NCBI RefSeq assembly: GCF_030272615.1
Contig: NC_081409.1
Location: forward strand, 617,775,755 to 617,839,754
DNA length: 64,000 nucleotides
DNA from: Cryptomeria japonica
Taxonomy: Eukaryota; Streptophyta; Pinopsida; Cupressales; Cupressaceae
Direction: 5' to 3'
The notes below the pieces were generated by a model. The model ran no database searches, was not told the origin of the DNA, and saw nothing but the letters and a program-made list of their open reading frames with translations. Position numbers and translations under genes: made by a program. Of this stretch, positions 1-13,210 are shown piece after piece (the stretch's first letter is position 1; each line of letters begins with the position of its first letter).

Positions 1-1029
1 AGATTCTTTGGAGCATTCATACAACCTTTAATTTAGTTCACAAACAATCATGCATCATAAATTGCTGTTTTTGGTGATGGGGAAAAGGTCTCCTAATTGC
101 AATTCCTAAGATGAACTTTCCACATGACACCATTGGAGTAGCTTTAGTGATATAATTTTTATATCATGCCCTACTTGCTAGAAAGATTTTGATCCTTGAA
201 AGCTTTAAGGATTAATGAAATATGGGAACATTCTTCCACCATTCTTGCCACTTTTTATTTGGAAACCTATTTTTCCTTGTTAGATTTTTATTTTTATTTT
301 TGATCTATTAACCATATTTCATGCTCACCACACTAGATCTATTGCACCTTCTTTTTAAAGACAAACTCAAAACTTGATTCTTCTAAATCTTTGGGTACAA
401 AACCATCGACATTTAGAAACCATCACCATATTCATCCAACAAAGAAGGCTCAAACATCTTCAACTTACCAACATTAACGATTTAGAAGATTTTCATATAT
501 TTCATATTTACATTTTAACCTACCTATTTTATAATCACAAAATAATTATATCTCAAAAATTTAAACTTCCTTGAACTATCTTGAAATTTCTCTTTATTCA
601 AATATATCGACATTTTATTGCTAATATAAAAATTGTGCCCCACCTAATATTAATCATAACAACACTTAAATCTTCTTAAATTCTTACACTTCTTTTATTT
701 GTGTGATGTTTTTAGGGAATCAATTATCTTTTTCTATTTTTGTATGCTCCTTTTGTAACACTTCCCTTGACCATCCAAATAAACATCATAAAAGTTGGTG
801 GCAAAGAATCCAAAACAAGCTTCAACTAGAGATTAGTGTGGATCAAAATGTATCATTGATCAGAATATTTAATTAATTTAAAATAAAAAAATAATTATAT
901 TCTATTTATTCAAATTTTTTAAATTAATTAATAATTTTAATTAAAGATACATTGTAATATCTGTATAGAGAAAATTGAAGGGGAGTGGTTACCTTATTGT
1001 TTGTTAATTGATTTCTATCTTCTTCAAAT
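1..1029. other. AT-rich spacer, no gene seen
   Basis: Very AT-rich sequence with only short chance reading frames (the longest about 66 codons, low complexity). I saw no splice-flanked coding block, RNA gene or clear mobile-element border. It lies upstream of the F-box/JmjC gene and may be ordinary intergenic DNA. Confidence 0.6.
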
Positions 1030-2412
1030 TTATTAGTACTTGCCGTTATGCAATACTATTGTAATGAGTTTTTTGTTTTTCCAGTTAACTAGTTATTAAA
1101 AAAGTTAATGTGAACCAATCACAAACAAGTTTTAACTTTTAATTTCTTCAATCTTTCTATTTACCAAATTTTAGTTGTATAATTTTTAACATTATAAATT
1201 ACAAAAATTATTTTTCTATACACTTATTGGCTAAATACAATTTAGCTGTTATAGAGCGGATTTTTAGGAAATCCAAAATAAATGGATTCAGTGGAAACTA
1301 TATAGCCGGAAATATAGGTAAATTTAGGAAAAGTTTGATGTCCCTTTTCCTTAAACTTTCGGGAGGGGATAGATTATTAATTGTTTATTGTTTATATATT
1401 AATAAAACTATTAATTGTTTGATTGAGTGATTTTTTTAGATTGCTATTATTATTATTATTATTCATTAAAAGGTCTTATTTTTAATTTATATTTGACATT
1501 ATAAATAACATTAATTTTTTACACTATAATATATTTTGACATATTTTTGAATTTATCTTCAACATGTATATATTTAAGAGAAAATTATTAAAAAAACAAC
1601 TTTAATATTTATATTTTCATAATAATATAATAATACAAATTAAAGTAACAATATAGTAACTATAATTTAATAATATAAAAATGATAATATACTAATAATA
1701 ATTTAATAACAAGTGTCACATAGTGGCGAGTACTTGCCTTTGTTAATTTTTTAATTGAGTGTAATTGAAATCTTAAATAATTTGAGTTGTAAGATAGTTA
1801 GCAATTTTATCAATGTTACAAATATGCATAAAAGATAGTTTAAAATATTGTTAGCAAGATATTTAACAATTTTATCAATGTTAAAGGTACTTGTATAAAT
1901 TTTGAAGAGTTTAGTATTTCATTTTGGCGAGACCTTCTCGCTTATGTTTTACAATAATAAATTGATTTATTATTATTTTTTATATTAATTTTGTTATCAA
2001 GTAAGTAGTTCAAGATTAATTGTCATGACTTTTTAGTTTAAATAAATTTTATATGATAATATTTTTATAAAAAACATCAATAAAACTAATTAATTTAAAT
2101 ATTTAACACCAAACTACTGATATGCTTGGTATTGAGCTACCAGAAAAAATTAATGATTAATAAAAAATTACAAATTTTTATATTATAAAAATTACATTGT
2201 CACATAACACTGGCTAATCAGGATAAAAAAAATAATTTTTATAATATGTAAACTTAAAAATTGCACAAATAACTTTAAAAAATAAAAATATTTTTAAAAA
2301 CAAAAATAAAACCTTGTTTGTAATTGGTTCAAATTAAATTTTTTAATAACTAGTTAACTGTAAAAAAGAAAAACTCATTACAATAATATTTGCTAATGGC
2401 AAGTACTAATAA
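1030..2412. mobile_element. Candidate non-autonomous element with ~100-bp terminal inverted repeats
   Basis: The segment 1031-1135 reappears as its reverse complement at about 2305-2411. Both ends carry ATTAGTACTTGCC / GGCAAGTACTAAT at the outer edge and share TAACTAGTTATTAAAAAA further in. The 1.2 kb between is AT-rich and non-coding. This is the layout of a MITE-like or deleted DNA transposon. A further copy of the GGCAAGTACT end motif occurs near 2728, and its reverse near 1730. I could not fix a target-site duplication, so the exact borders are uncertain. It ends about 400 bp before the start codon of the F-box gene, so it may sit in that gene's promoter region. Confidence 0.55.
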
Positions 2413-2805
2413 TATAAAATAGTATATTAATAACAATGCAATTTTAATTATTACAATAGAAAATTGTTAATTATATTATCTTTTATAATATACTATCTTA
2501 TATTATTTTAGGGTTAGAGTTAATAATAGAGTTCAATTAGAATTGGAGTTGGTGTGCCTAAGATTTAAAATGGGATTATAAGATTAGGGTTTAATTAATA
2601 ATAAGGTTATGGTTAATATTATTATTAGAGTTAATGCAACTAAAATGTAATTATATATTTTCTTGATCAACAAAACCTTTACATACCATAATTAAAATAT
2701 AATTATTAATATGTTATACATTAAAAGGCAAGTACTAAATCTTGAATAAAAAATTTGCTGCTTCGTGTCCTTTCCGGCGGAGGCGTGTTTTACAAGCAGA
2801 CGGTG

Positions 2806-2948
2806 ATGGAGGAGCAGCACTTGCACTACCCACGAGACCGTCGTCCCGACGCGCTCGGAACTCTGCAAATCCTACCTGATGAAATCATCTGCCTCATTTT
2901 AGAAGCCCTTTCTCCTCGCGATGTTGCCAAATTGGCTACTCTCAGCAG
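2806..2948 (+). CDS. F-box/JmjC protein (JMJ22-like), exon 1: F-box
   Basis: Exon 1 of a plant F-box plus Jumonji-C protein; family members such as Arabidopsis JMJ22 are nuclear 2-oxoglutarate/Fe(II) histone arginine demethylases. The Met at 2806 gives a short basic leader and then an F-box with core LPDEIICLILEALSPRDVAK (about residues 23-42), the motif that binds SKP1. An upstream in-frame extension to 2755 has no ATG. The exon ends at a CAG|GT donor (2949-2950) in phase 2, which joins exactly to the acceptor at 18738-18739. Local GC is higher than in the flanks. No clear TATA box is visible in the AT-rich DNA upstream. The assignment depends on the four exons reading together as one family-specific N-terminus. 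Confidence 0.85.
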
Positions 2949-5900
2949 GTTACATATATTTGCTTTATATCTACGCTCCGCGTTTTTTACGGTTTCGTGA
3001 AAATTGATCTCATCGCCATGCTAAATAAGCAAGAAGAATCGAAACCCATTCAGTTTTGTCCACTCTTCTTATCTTCAAGCATTGAAAAGCTACAGATAGG
3101 TTCGCATCGGTACCAATTAAATTGGCATTTTCTGAAGCACACAAAACTTGAGACCTTTTTCTTTGAGCTGAGTGGTCCAGTTGCTGTTAAAGCATAAATG
3201 TTGATAACTGTGTTGCCCAAAATGGAACATGTGGAATCCCACCTCCTTGAAAAACTGTTTTTTGTGCTGTTTCTGGCCTGCAACAAATGGCTGGCCAAAT
3301 TTGGAAAAAACGTTAGAAAAAGTAAAAAGATTACTACTGTCCCCTTTCTAGTTACTATTTCAATATTTGTCAATACTAAATCCGTGTTTTGATCTGTCAC
3401 CTTGAGCTCTCAGATGGAATTTCGTTTAGTCAGTTTCTTGTTATGATGTTTTACAGATCTTATTCTGTATATTTCATACTTAATATTCTGTTTGAAGGAT
3501 GTAATACGTTGAGAAACACGAAGAAATTATGTTCTAGTGTGTGAATCTATGACATATAGAAAGTTATATGATTTGTAAATTTTCAATGATAATATACAAA
3601 ATATAATAATTCCAGAAAATGCAGTAAAAACCTTAAAACATTTTTTAATCTCTGAAACAACATAATCCCTGTTTTTTAGTTCAAACCCATTTTTTCATTA
3701 GAACTGTAAGTGGCAACTGGGTTTGGTCCACTAGGTCGTAGTGTATATTGTCAAGGTAAAGCACACATTGCAAACTTCCATAATTGTTTTTTTGTGTGAA
3801 TTATTCATTAGTTCTAAATAAAGCTTCTAGAAGGAACTATGTATTAGACTTTTATGAGATCACACTCTATGATCCATCATCAAGATGTAAGTAATGTGGT
3901 ACGATTGTAGAGATTAGTGCTACATAAAAAGAGTAACAATACCAAAGAACCTCCCAAAATGATTAATGATTGAACAAGTCCTAAATTAATAAATTCAAAA
4001 TTCAAAATAATCCTTAAAAGTTTCAAACATCCCACTTAATAGAAAATGTTATGCTACCGCATGGGTTGCACCTAAATTAAAAACAAATTTTAGTGGGGAG
4101 AATTGCATATCCGATACTTTTTCCCTTATGCTTTGTGACCGCTTTCATTAGTGTCCCAAAGAAAATAACAAGTTTACAAGTGGCGCATTTTTGCATGGAT
4201 TCATCTCATGACATCCCCATGTCCTAATCCCATCATCACTTATTCCCAAAAGATTTGGTCTTAATTCTTGAATCCCCCATTTGTCACTTTAGATCAGATT
4301 TGGGATTAAACTTTACCTAGATCGCTAGTCATAGATTTTTATCCTGAATTTAAATTAATATTTAATCCTATTGACTCCTTCCTACTGGCCATTCTGAGCT
4401 GACTAAGCACATGTCTTTGTTGCTATATGTGCTTGGTTGTTGTATTGAAAGACATTCATTCACTCATTTAAAATCACGTGGGAATGTGAACAGAACTTTT
4501 GGATCAAATAGCTTAAAGAAGAATCAATTCTATATTTTTTCTTGTGAAATCATCTTGTTTGCTGTTTTCAGACCCTTTTGCTTAGAGCCATAAAGCTGGT
4601 CCAACTTGGAGTCTAATTGAGGAGTATTTGACCCTCACAATTCAACACATTTCCAAAAGTCTTCCTCACAACAACTAGTCCTTACACAAATCTAGATATC
4701 AAAATAACAAGGAAAACAATTTACAATAGTTGACATTTGCCAGATTAGTCTTATGAGTGACAATTTAGATTTGCGCATCAATTTCAAATCTACACGTAGA
4801 GATTAGGTCCACAAATGCAAAAGTGAACCAGAGCAACTTTGTGAAATTTGAAATCTTCATTTGAGCAAGCCTTAGACTTTTTGAACCTTGATAAATTTTG
4901 TTTATGACTTCTGCCACAATATATTCCCATAATTGGATTTTGAGCTAAGTATCTGTTCATTTTCAGACCATAGTAAATAGATTCTGCATATGGAAAATTT
5001 AGTCCTAAATGTAGGTGGCTTAAAAAAAAAATTCAATCAAAACAATAATCCCTGACTATGCTAATGTACAAATGTGTATTGCTGAAAACGTGAATTGAGA
5101 ATACATGGTACTGAGAGTTTGAAAATAAATACACTGCATTGGAAATGATTATATTTGTAAAAGATACTCTATATTCATCATAATTAAAATTAGAATATAT
5201 GACCTTTAATTAGACAAGTGCACTAAGAATTTAATTAAGATAAACTAGAAGAGGTGTCAAGTAATGATTACAACCTACTAGAGTGACAATTAGATTGAGT
5301 GATCAATCAACTAGTTTAACAAGTCAATCAATCTAGTCTAACAACCAATAACTCCCAAACAACGCAATTGAGATAAGTTACATCCATGAATCACTAAGTC
5401 TTAAATAGTTAATTGGACACTAATATCAAAGAAGATTCCCTTAAAAGTTGGGCCTTATTCTCCTATATTACTACGTCCTCTCCATGTTGATCTTTTATCT
5501 TCACATAGTTCTAGATTTGTTGCTGTCACTCTTGTGCTATCACTACAAGAACACTAACTCACCAGCTCATGGTGAAAACTCTTTGTGAGGGAAGTGTACT
5601 CTACCAAACCAAATCTCTCTCTTGGATTCTTAACCTTTCCCTTAGCTAGGGCTTTGTCAACATATCTAAAACTTGTGAATCCAACAGAACATACTCAAGT
5701 ATGTAATGTCCCCTTCCAAATTTACCCTAGAATCAGAATTGCAACAAGTTAGGGTTAGGGTTATATCTTTACCAAGTAAAATATCGCCTTAAAACTAAGT
5801 TGCTAGATTCTTCCCTGGTAGCCCAGGGTTTTGGTCTGGATGCGGTCCGACCCAAATATGGCTAGGGTTCTATAGTTTGCCTGTGGGTTTGTTGTGAAGG

Positions 5901-7318
5901 ACTTTGGGAGAATTTGGAAGAATTTGCAGCGAATTTTGACCTCAGCACCAAAACCCAGGAAGAATTTGATCGATTTAAGACATTTTTTTGATTTTTTTAA
6001 AGTTCTTTATTGGTCTATTTTGTTCAACTCGACCCTTCGATCCTAAAATAGACCACTTAAAAGGCCAAAAAGGTGAAACATATCTCATTTGTGCATTTGT
6101 GAATTTGCCACAGCAGGATGATGATGATATGTTTGATGACTTTTCATGATATTTGATTAGTGATCGCTGATTGTTAATATTGACGTTATTATTTCTGAAC
6201 AAAAACATTGATATGGTGGTGTATTTTGGCATTTTGCTATGTTTTTGATTAAGGAACAAATAGGTTTTGAGGGGACCCAAAACCCTGTACAACAAGTTTT
6301 GAAGGAACCTAAAATCCTCGGATTTTTCATGGATCTGGAACCCAAAGAAGAAAGCTGCTATAAAATACAACATAGACAACCAGCAGTCTACCATCAGCCT
6401 GACATCAAATTGAAATCATTGAAGAACTAGCTGAAAAAATAAGAAGGCCGAAGCCAATCTCCTAAAAACTCAAATAACCATGACCATAGGGGTTTTCTAG
6501 GCTCCCTTAACCTTAATAATGGGTTTGAACAAGGCTCCCATAACCTTAAGCTTGATGATGAACAACACTGAGAATATCATACCCTCCAATCTCTCCACCT
6601 CCATAGGAGATAAAAAAAGAAATCAGTAGAAAGACCAATTTCAATTCCCAACCAGCCAAGAGACAGTACATCATCAGCTCCCCAACAACATTTCCCAGCC
6701 TCAACCACAACATCCACCTCCACCTCAATAGAAGATAGATCATCTCCAACACCATCTATCTTCACCTCTAAAGAAGATAGGGCCACCTCTATAGGAAGAA
6801 CCAAAGAAAACTAGAGATGTTGAGGCAAAAGCCAAAAAATAAGGGGGAAGCCAACAAAAGGGCCAAAAAAGATAGACATTCATTACTGCCTACAGAGAAG
6901 GTACTTCAAACAGCACCAGGGGGACCAATCCCCTCAATCGTCCCCTTAGAGAGAACAATAAGCAAGAAAGGGTGAAGAAATGAAAGAGGCAAGAACAGAC
7001 AACACCCTCCAGGAACAGAACAATAGCTTTGGGAACTAGAACAAGATCTCCAACTTCCCAAATCGCCACAACATTTTGCTATGTTTTTTGGACTAAAACT
7101 TTAATATATATGGTGGTCTATTATGCTATGTTACTTTACTATTAGCATAGTTGATAGTGGTGTATTATGAACTTATTTGCTACTGCATATATGTATATAT
7201 TTTTTTATTTTTATATGTTTTTGTATGGACAAACCCAAAGCGAACTCGAACCCACCCCAATTTTTTTTTGAACGAACACACGATCCCAAATCTCGAACCC
7301 AAATTTGAATCCGAAGTG
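2949..7318 (+). other. Intron 1, first part: no gene seen
   Basis: First 4.4 kb of the roughly 15.8-kb intron between F-box exons 1 and 2. Reading frames here are short, overlap on both strands and match no family I know. A possible LTR start, TGTAATGTCCCC, stands near 5702, but no matching end was found. Around 6540-6800 there are purine/pyrimidine-rich runs built on CCACCTCCAT/CTAT-type repeats, which open antisense frames of 60-75 codons that I regard as chance. Confidence 0.6.
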
Positions 7319-7323
7319 GGACT

Positions 7324-10300
7324 TGTTGGAACCCTAAATTTTCGGAATTTTAGGGGTTCCTAAATGTGAAAATTCAGTGAAAGTCCCTAAAAGTGCACTC
7401 ATAGATCTTGGTCTTGACGAGCTATTTGACCTTGCAATTAGGTTTACCACTTATAAATAAGCATGATTACCCATTCTCAGCTTCCAAAGGTCAGATTTGA
7501 AGTGACAAAATTTAGGGTGTACATAAGCCTGAGTTTCATAACCTTTCTAAGTAGGCATTTTCGGGATTCAATATCATTATATCAGTAAGCCTTCATGCTA
7601 AATTGATCGTCTCAGTGAATTCTCCTATTAATAAAGTATCCCCATACCAATTTGCAGGATCCTAGGATACCATCTGCTATTTTTCCAAAGTCAATTCCAT
7701 TTCTAATTTCTTCATTTCAATCACTTGCACATTGCAAAACTCACTAAAGTAGCCTTCTGTTGAAATTAATATTCCTCACCCAGATCACCCTTGGGCCAAA
7801 CCAATTGATCCATGCAATTGTTAGTATGATTATTAACTCCTGTGCAAATACCCAAGCCCTCAACAATCCATTTGATATTTTTCTGAGTCTTAAACCAAAC
7901 GCAATTTATGCAAATCTAAGACTTGCACAAGGTTGAAATCAATTGCGGAGCTCACCTTGAAAGTCAATATCTTTCACATCGGAAGGAATTTCTCGGAGCC
8001 ATCAGCTGCATTGCAATCTTTGGTTAAATGTCTACATGATAGCCAACTTTCGTGACCTCATGTGAATTATTTGGCAAAATAAGTCAGAGCAAGGTGTGGA
8101 GCGTTGGTTCGAGAAAAATGGTTTGTTTGATCATCAGATGAGGTTAGTACTATTACAAGTTCATTAATGAAAGACATCTTCTTTATGAAAATTGATAATT
8201 CAAATTAATATATTTGACATTATTGAAACCAAATGTTTACTATATGTGGGAGTAAATGCGGCTCCCACGAGGGTAGAGCCCAGCATATAGTATCTAAGAA
8301 TGCAGGTGATTTTTAACTTTATTTATTCTGGTATGATAATTCATTATCAGAGCTAGATTTAAAAAATAAGTCAAGACTTATAGTAGGCAGAAAGTTAAAT
8401 ATTCTTTGCAAAGTGGAATGCCTCAGAGAAGTGGGAATCCATGAAGCACAATTATTGCAGGAATATGCTTGAAACAGATTTGATAAAAGCCTTTACAAAA
8501 TTTCAAGCAAATGCAATCGACATATAAAGGATTGAAATCTACAACCTTTACTATAAAATTCAAACATTTTGAAACAATGAATTCAAAGCATAATCGAGGA
8601 TAATTATTTAATGTTGTCGTTGCGAGGATACAAAATGTGGAAGCATAGACACACTGCGTGGTCTCATGGCATGCCAATTGCCTTTGAACATGCCTCGAAT
8701 TTGATCCCATGGAATGCAATGATTGTAGGATAGGCAGCGAATGAATTTGTTAAAAAATTCTTTTTGGAACCTTCAAATCGAATACAATTGACAGATATGG
8801 ATGCAAAATGTCGAAATATACATGATGTGTGAAATGTAGAAGTAATATTTATAAGAAATGTGATCTCATGGATTGTTGTGATTACACTATATGCAAAATG
8901 CGTGTGATTTAAAAAAAACGCGTCATATTGTGATAAGAGCTGCTCATTCATGAAAATAAATTTGTCAAAATGGTTTTTTCGGTTAGTTGCTCCTCGGTTC
9001 CAGCTTTCCAGAATATTTTGAAATTCTTAATTTTGTTAAGAAACAAAAATGTTATGGACATTTTATCAAAATTAGTTTTCAGCACAAAGAATTATCAAAT
9101 AAGAATCTGATAAAACCTCTGAATTGAAGATGGAGGAAAATATTAAAGATATAAGAGGTAATAGTTTTCAAAGATTTGAGAAAGATAGAATTTTTCTACC
9201 CAAAGTATTTGCTTAAAAATTTTACAAGACTTGAAGGGAAATATTAAATAAAGATGAATCATCTTTAATTAGTTTGACAAGTTAAGTAAACATGAAAACT
9301 AAAAATGGAAGGTGAAATCTTCATGAGAAATTACCTTGACAAAACAGTGAAGATGAGTAAAATGTTTTCACTTAGGGTTAGATGATTTCATATGGAAAGT
9401 ATAAATATTTTAGGGAAACCTCATAGAGTTGAAATGGGGTGGGAATAATAACTTAATTAGTGAAAAGATGGGTGAAGTTTTTCCATTTCATTGTGAAAGG
9501 GTAAATAACTTTGCAGGACAAGCATAAATATTTTTATGGTAAAGTGGAAAGAATATGTTAATTGATTTAAGAGGAAAAGAAAGCTTATCGGCATAACTTT
9601 GTACTGTCGGAATAGAATTAAAATATTATCCTTATAGTATATGTTACCCCGATAAGAAATGAACAATATAATGAGAAATAAGATAAAGAGGAGTGGGGCC
9701 CGGTGAGAACACGAAGAAAAGAGGAATGTTTACTTTGCCGAGTTAAAAATAAGAATATTATTCCAAGGTGGAAGATTATTGAGGTAATAATATTTTATCC
9801 CAATGATGAAAATGATTACATGAAGGTGATTATAATGCGAAGGCTTTTGTTAATGAAAGGGAATAATTATTTTGAGAAAAATAAAATCATTTCAGAAGGG
9901 TATCGCTCATGAGCAGGAAGTTGCCAGGACATGGACAATATTGTTTAAGTATGAAGATTAAAAGGACAAAATATTTTAATTTATTTGAAATTTACTCTAC
10001 AAATATAAATTAAGAATCAAAGTGCATGTTTTGTAATTTAGGGTAATTAAATAATTCCTTGGTTCAAAAGGATGTAACGGTCTGAAATGCTCTCTTAAAA
10101 TTATAAAAGGGAAATCAAGACCGAGGGGGAACACACAAAAAAAATTAATATAGAAAAAACTGATATTTTTCAGATTGTCTGTTGGAACTAGCAGTGCTAT
10201 GTAAAATAGGTCTGTAGAAATGAAGATTCATTTTGTGCAAGCAAGTGTATCATGAAGTACCTGTGAGTCTGTAGTTTTTGTATGCCCATTATTCCAAAAA

Positions 10301-11006
10301 TTAATATACAAGATTTGCTGTCTTTATCTTCAGATCGTTTCATGTTATATGATGTTGATGAGCTAAAATCCTTTGGTTAAATCTGAATAAGGTTTGTTGT
10401 AGTATTTTATCACTTGTTGTTATATAGATAACATAATTGTTTTTGTTGTTCTTATAACATACATTGAAGTCATTGCAGTGATAGTCTTGCATACTTGTGA
10501 GTTTTATCAAACTGTCTCCAAGGACCACAAATATTTGTCCACTAAGTAACATGTAAATTGTCAGATAAGGCACTGGTTTGTTATTAGTTTTCTGTGAGTA
10601 AATTTGGTGTGCAGAAAGTCCTCACCAGAGAAACATATTACTAGTTTCTACTAGCATTGTTTTTTCATAATCACTCAAGGTTCCAACAACATTCTTTTAT
10701 AAGTTTTTATTCATTGTCAATTATATTCAAGTTTTCAGATTAAAGCAAGTTAAAAGCACATAATAAAGCATAGTTGCAGGAAATATTTTGCCATTCTTGT
10801 AAACAACTAATCTGTTAAGTTTAAATTCACTATAAAGAAATCTCTTTGTGCTTTGGAGATTGAGGTATACCCACCTAGGTCTAGCCTAAAGTGCAGAGGA
10901 ATTTGGTCTTTGACCATTCCTGTTTGTTGGCCAAGGCTGATTGGGAAATCAGTAGGAGAGTTGGCAAAGCTCTAGGATTTCCAATCTGTGGTTTTGGGAA
11001 CCAACA
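7324..11006 (+). mobile_element. Solo LTR (3.7 kb) with 5-bp target duplication
   Basis: Starts TGTTGGAACCCTAAA and ends GGGAACCAACA, with the direct repeat GGACT on both sides (7319-7323 and 11007-11011). That makes it a solo LTR, inserted in intron 1 of the F-box gene. Both ends resemble the 1263-bp solo LTR at 41199-42461: the start is nearly the same, and the last 150 bp share GGTATACCC(A/G)CCTAGGTC and GTTGGCCAAG. This copy is about 2.4 kb longer than that relative. The extra length includes a pentatricopeptide-repeat gene fragment (8380-8950) and AT-rich sequence with no recognisable genes. I did not resolve whether the extra sequence is native to the LTR or a later insertion. Confidence 0.8.
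8380..8950 (+). pseudogene. Pentatricopeptide-repeat (PPR) gene fragment
   Basis: The + strand reads as decayed PLS-type PPR units. Visible pieces are FKQMQSTYKG followed by STTF (about 8488-8545), LIPWNAMIVG with a stop where the family has Tyr (8700-8732), TDMDAKCRNIHDV (8791-8830) and RNVISWIVVITLYAKC (8853-8900). These match the usual order 'VSWNAMIAGY ... DMYAKCG ... RNVISW' of plant organelle RNA-editing PPR proteins. Stops and frameshifts make it non-functional. It lies inside the solo LTR, so it was either captured by the element or inserted later. Functional relatives act in mitochondria or plastids; this piece encodes nothing intact. Confidence 0.7.
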
Positions 11007-11011
11007 GGACT

Positions 11012-11640
11012 GACAACTTAGCCTCAAAATAATGAGTTTGGAATTTAGATCCCACAACCACAACCAATGATACAAATAGATTTATTAACAAACATATGCA
11101 TTTTATATACATACATTCATACATAAACAAACATATGCATTTTACATACATACATACGTACGTACATACATACATACATATGTACATACGTACATACATG
11201 TAGAAGAGATAAATGTTGACAAATAATGCATAGGCTAAATACATACAACAAGAGCAATTATTAAGATTATTAGATGCTTGTTATAACAGATTTGAAATGG
11301 TTAGGGGTCTGCTGCTCTCACACGTCTGATCTGGGTGTATCTTCTTGATAGATTGTTGTAATTGCTTGTATTGGCTGATATGTTATGGATCGATCTGCTC
11401 TTTATGAGCACGGATACTAATTCAATTGTTTCCTTGATTGATGGATTGTTGTTGAATGATTGATATTTGAATGAGTGAGTGATTCAACGAATGTTGTTTT
11501 GATAGAGTGATGCTTCAATGACGAATTGATTGATTTGATAGATTGATTGATTCCTTAAAAACACATTTGATGATTGATGATGTTTTGATTGCTTTTTTAT
11601 CCACTTTGTTCAATTGATCTTTGCTAATTGATAAAAAAGC
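11012..11640. repeat. Microsatellite and simple-repeat DNA
   Basis: A (ACAT/ACGT)n microsatellite occupies about 11143-11200. It is preceded by a 40-bp duplication containing AAACAAACATATGCATTTTA. From 11440 to 11590 the DNA becomes a loose GATTGATTGAT run. The minus-strand frame through the microsatellite (MYVCMYVC-type protein) is an artefact. Confidence 0.8.
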
Positions 11641-13210
11641 AATAAAGCAATCTATGAATCCCTAAAGTCATGCAACACCAACTCTCCATCTTTAAAATAC
11701 GTCAAACCATAATGAAGTGTGCCTTTGAAGTATTAGAGCACATGCTTTGCAATAGTCTAGTGAATTTTCCTTGGCTCAACTATGATATGGCTCAATGTAT
11801 TCTATACAAAACAAATATTTGGTTGTGAATTTGCTAAATACATGAGGGAACCCATCAATTGTCTATACACCAAAAAATCCACCAAATTTGAATTTGAATT
11901 TCTAGTCAACTTTAGATTCAAAATATTGGGAGTAGATAGGGGCGTATAGTCCATCAAGTAAAATCTTTCTAGAATCTCTATTGTGTATTTACCTTGACCA
12001 AGGAAGAACTTAGTTTTACCTTTGCCACATCTTAAGACCTAAAAGATAGTGCATAAAGTTGATGTCCATATTAAACTTGGAGGCCAACTCCCCCTTGCAC
12101 CATCCTAGGAGCTTCTCTTTGCTACATGAAGTATCAGGTGATCTACATATAGGACTCAAACTAAAAAAACATTTATATCGAATGGATATTAAAGATTAGT
12201 ATTTCTAGCAATTTTGATGAAGCTCAACTTCAACAAGCATTCATCAATCCTTGAGTACCAAGCATATAATGCTTGCTACAGCCCATGAAAGGCCTTCTTC
12301 AACTTGCATACATGGGTCTCTCACCCATTCACTTAAAATTCTCTACATTGATTTAGTTATACTTTCCTCTATATTGTATTCAAGAAAACCTGTGGTTACA
12401 TCCATCTAGTATTAATTCAAACCAAAATAAGATGCATGAGACATATTTACCCTAATAGAAGTGTACCTTGCAACTAGAGATTTTTTTTAATCATAGTCAA
12501 GGCCTCTCTCTGAGAGAATCCTCATGCAACAAATTTGGTCTTGTACTTTTCTATATTGCCATCTGTTGCATGCTTCACCTTGTTCAACCATTTGGACAAT
12601 CACCAACTTTCCATTTGGTCTTGGCACATTCTCCCAAACATCATTCAATATAATGGCGTTAAACTCCTTCTGGCCATGGCATCTTGCCACATTTGCTCTA
12701 AATTTGCTCCAGGAAAACTAGAAGGTTCCACACCAATGATGGAAGACATTAAAGCAACATAACTCAAAAAATTCTTAGATGGATGACTCACTTTGGAAGA
12801 AGTTTTTGTTGCTCCTGCTTGTCCTTGTACCTTTGGCAATATTTGAGTAATTCTTTTAAACTTCCTAGTTTTGTTTTAGGTAGCATTGAGGTATCTACTA
12901 TTGTACTAGAACTTGGGTGATCTCCAATTGATAATTCTGTATTTTGGTGATCAAAACTTGGAACATCAACCCGTTCACCTTCATAAACCTTAATGGGAGG
13001 CTCCTAAGACTTAGAGGACTGATTAGCTTCATCAAATTTCACATCAGCCCATTGCAATTGTTCATTGTGATGAAACATTGATCTTGTAAGCTTTGGAAGT
13101 CTCATTTTATCCCACAAACATACCCTTCAAGTTGGAGGGTCTAAGCTTTGTCCTCTTCTCCTTTGGCACATGAATGTAGACAAGACCCCCAAATACTAGA
13201 AAACAAAGTT
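11640..13210 (-). pseudogene. Ty1/copia pol remnant (integrase end, RT, RNase H)
   Basis: Read on the minus strand this is a decayed copia polyprotein in the normal order. The integrase/RT linker (about 13200-13070) gives VYIHVPKEKRTKL and LKGMFVG. The reverse transcriptase start (12840-12480) has NFLSYVALM and NDVWENVPRP. A YVDHLILHV version of the catalytic YVDD box lies near 12115-12155. RQLMGSLMYLANSQPNICF (about 11813-11870) marks the RT/RNase H junction. Frameshifts and stops are frequent, and no LTRs were found beside it. It lies antisense in intron 1 of the F-box gene. The final D of YVDD is H, so it would be inactive even without the other breaks. Confidence 0.8.

Noticed and set aside
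5702-5730. TGTAATGTCCCCTTCC as an LTR start
   Set aside because: No matching end, target duplication, primer site or polypurine tract could be paired with it.
10972-11244. 90-codon minus-strand frame rich in Met-Tyr-Val-Cys
   Set aside because: Translation of the ACAT/ACGT microsatellite.
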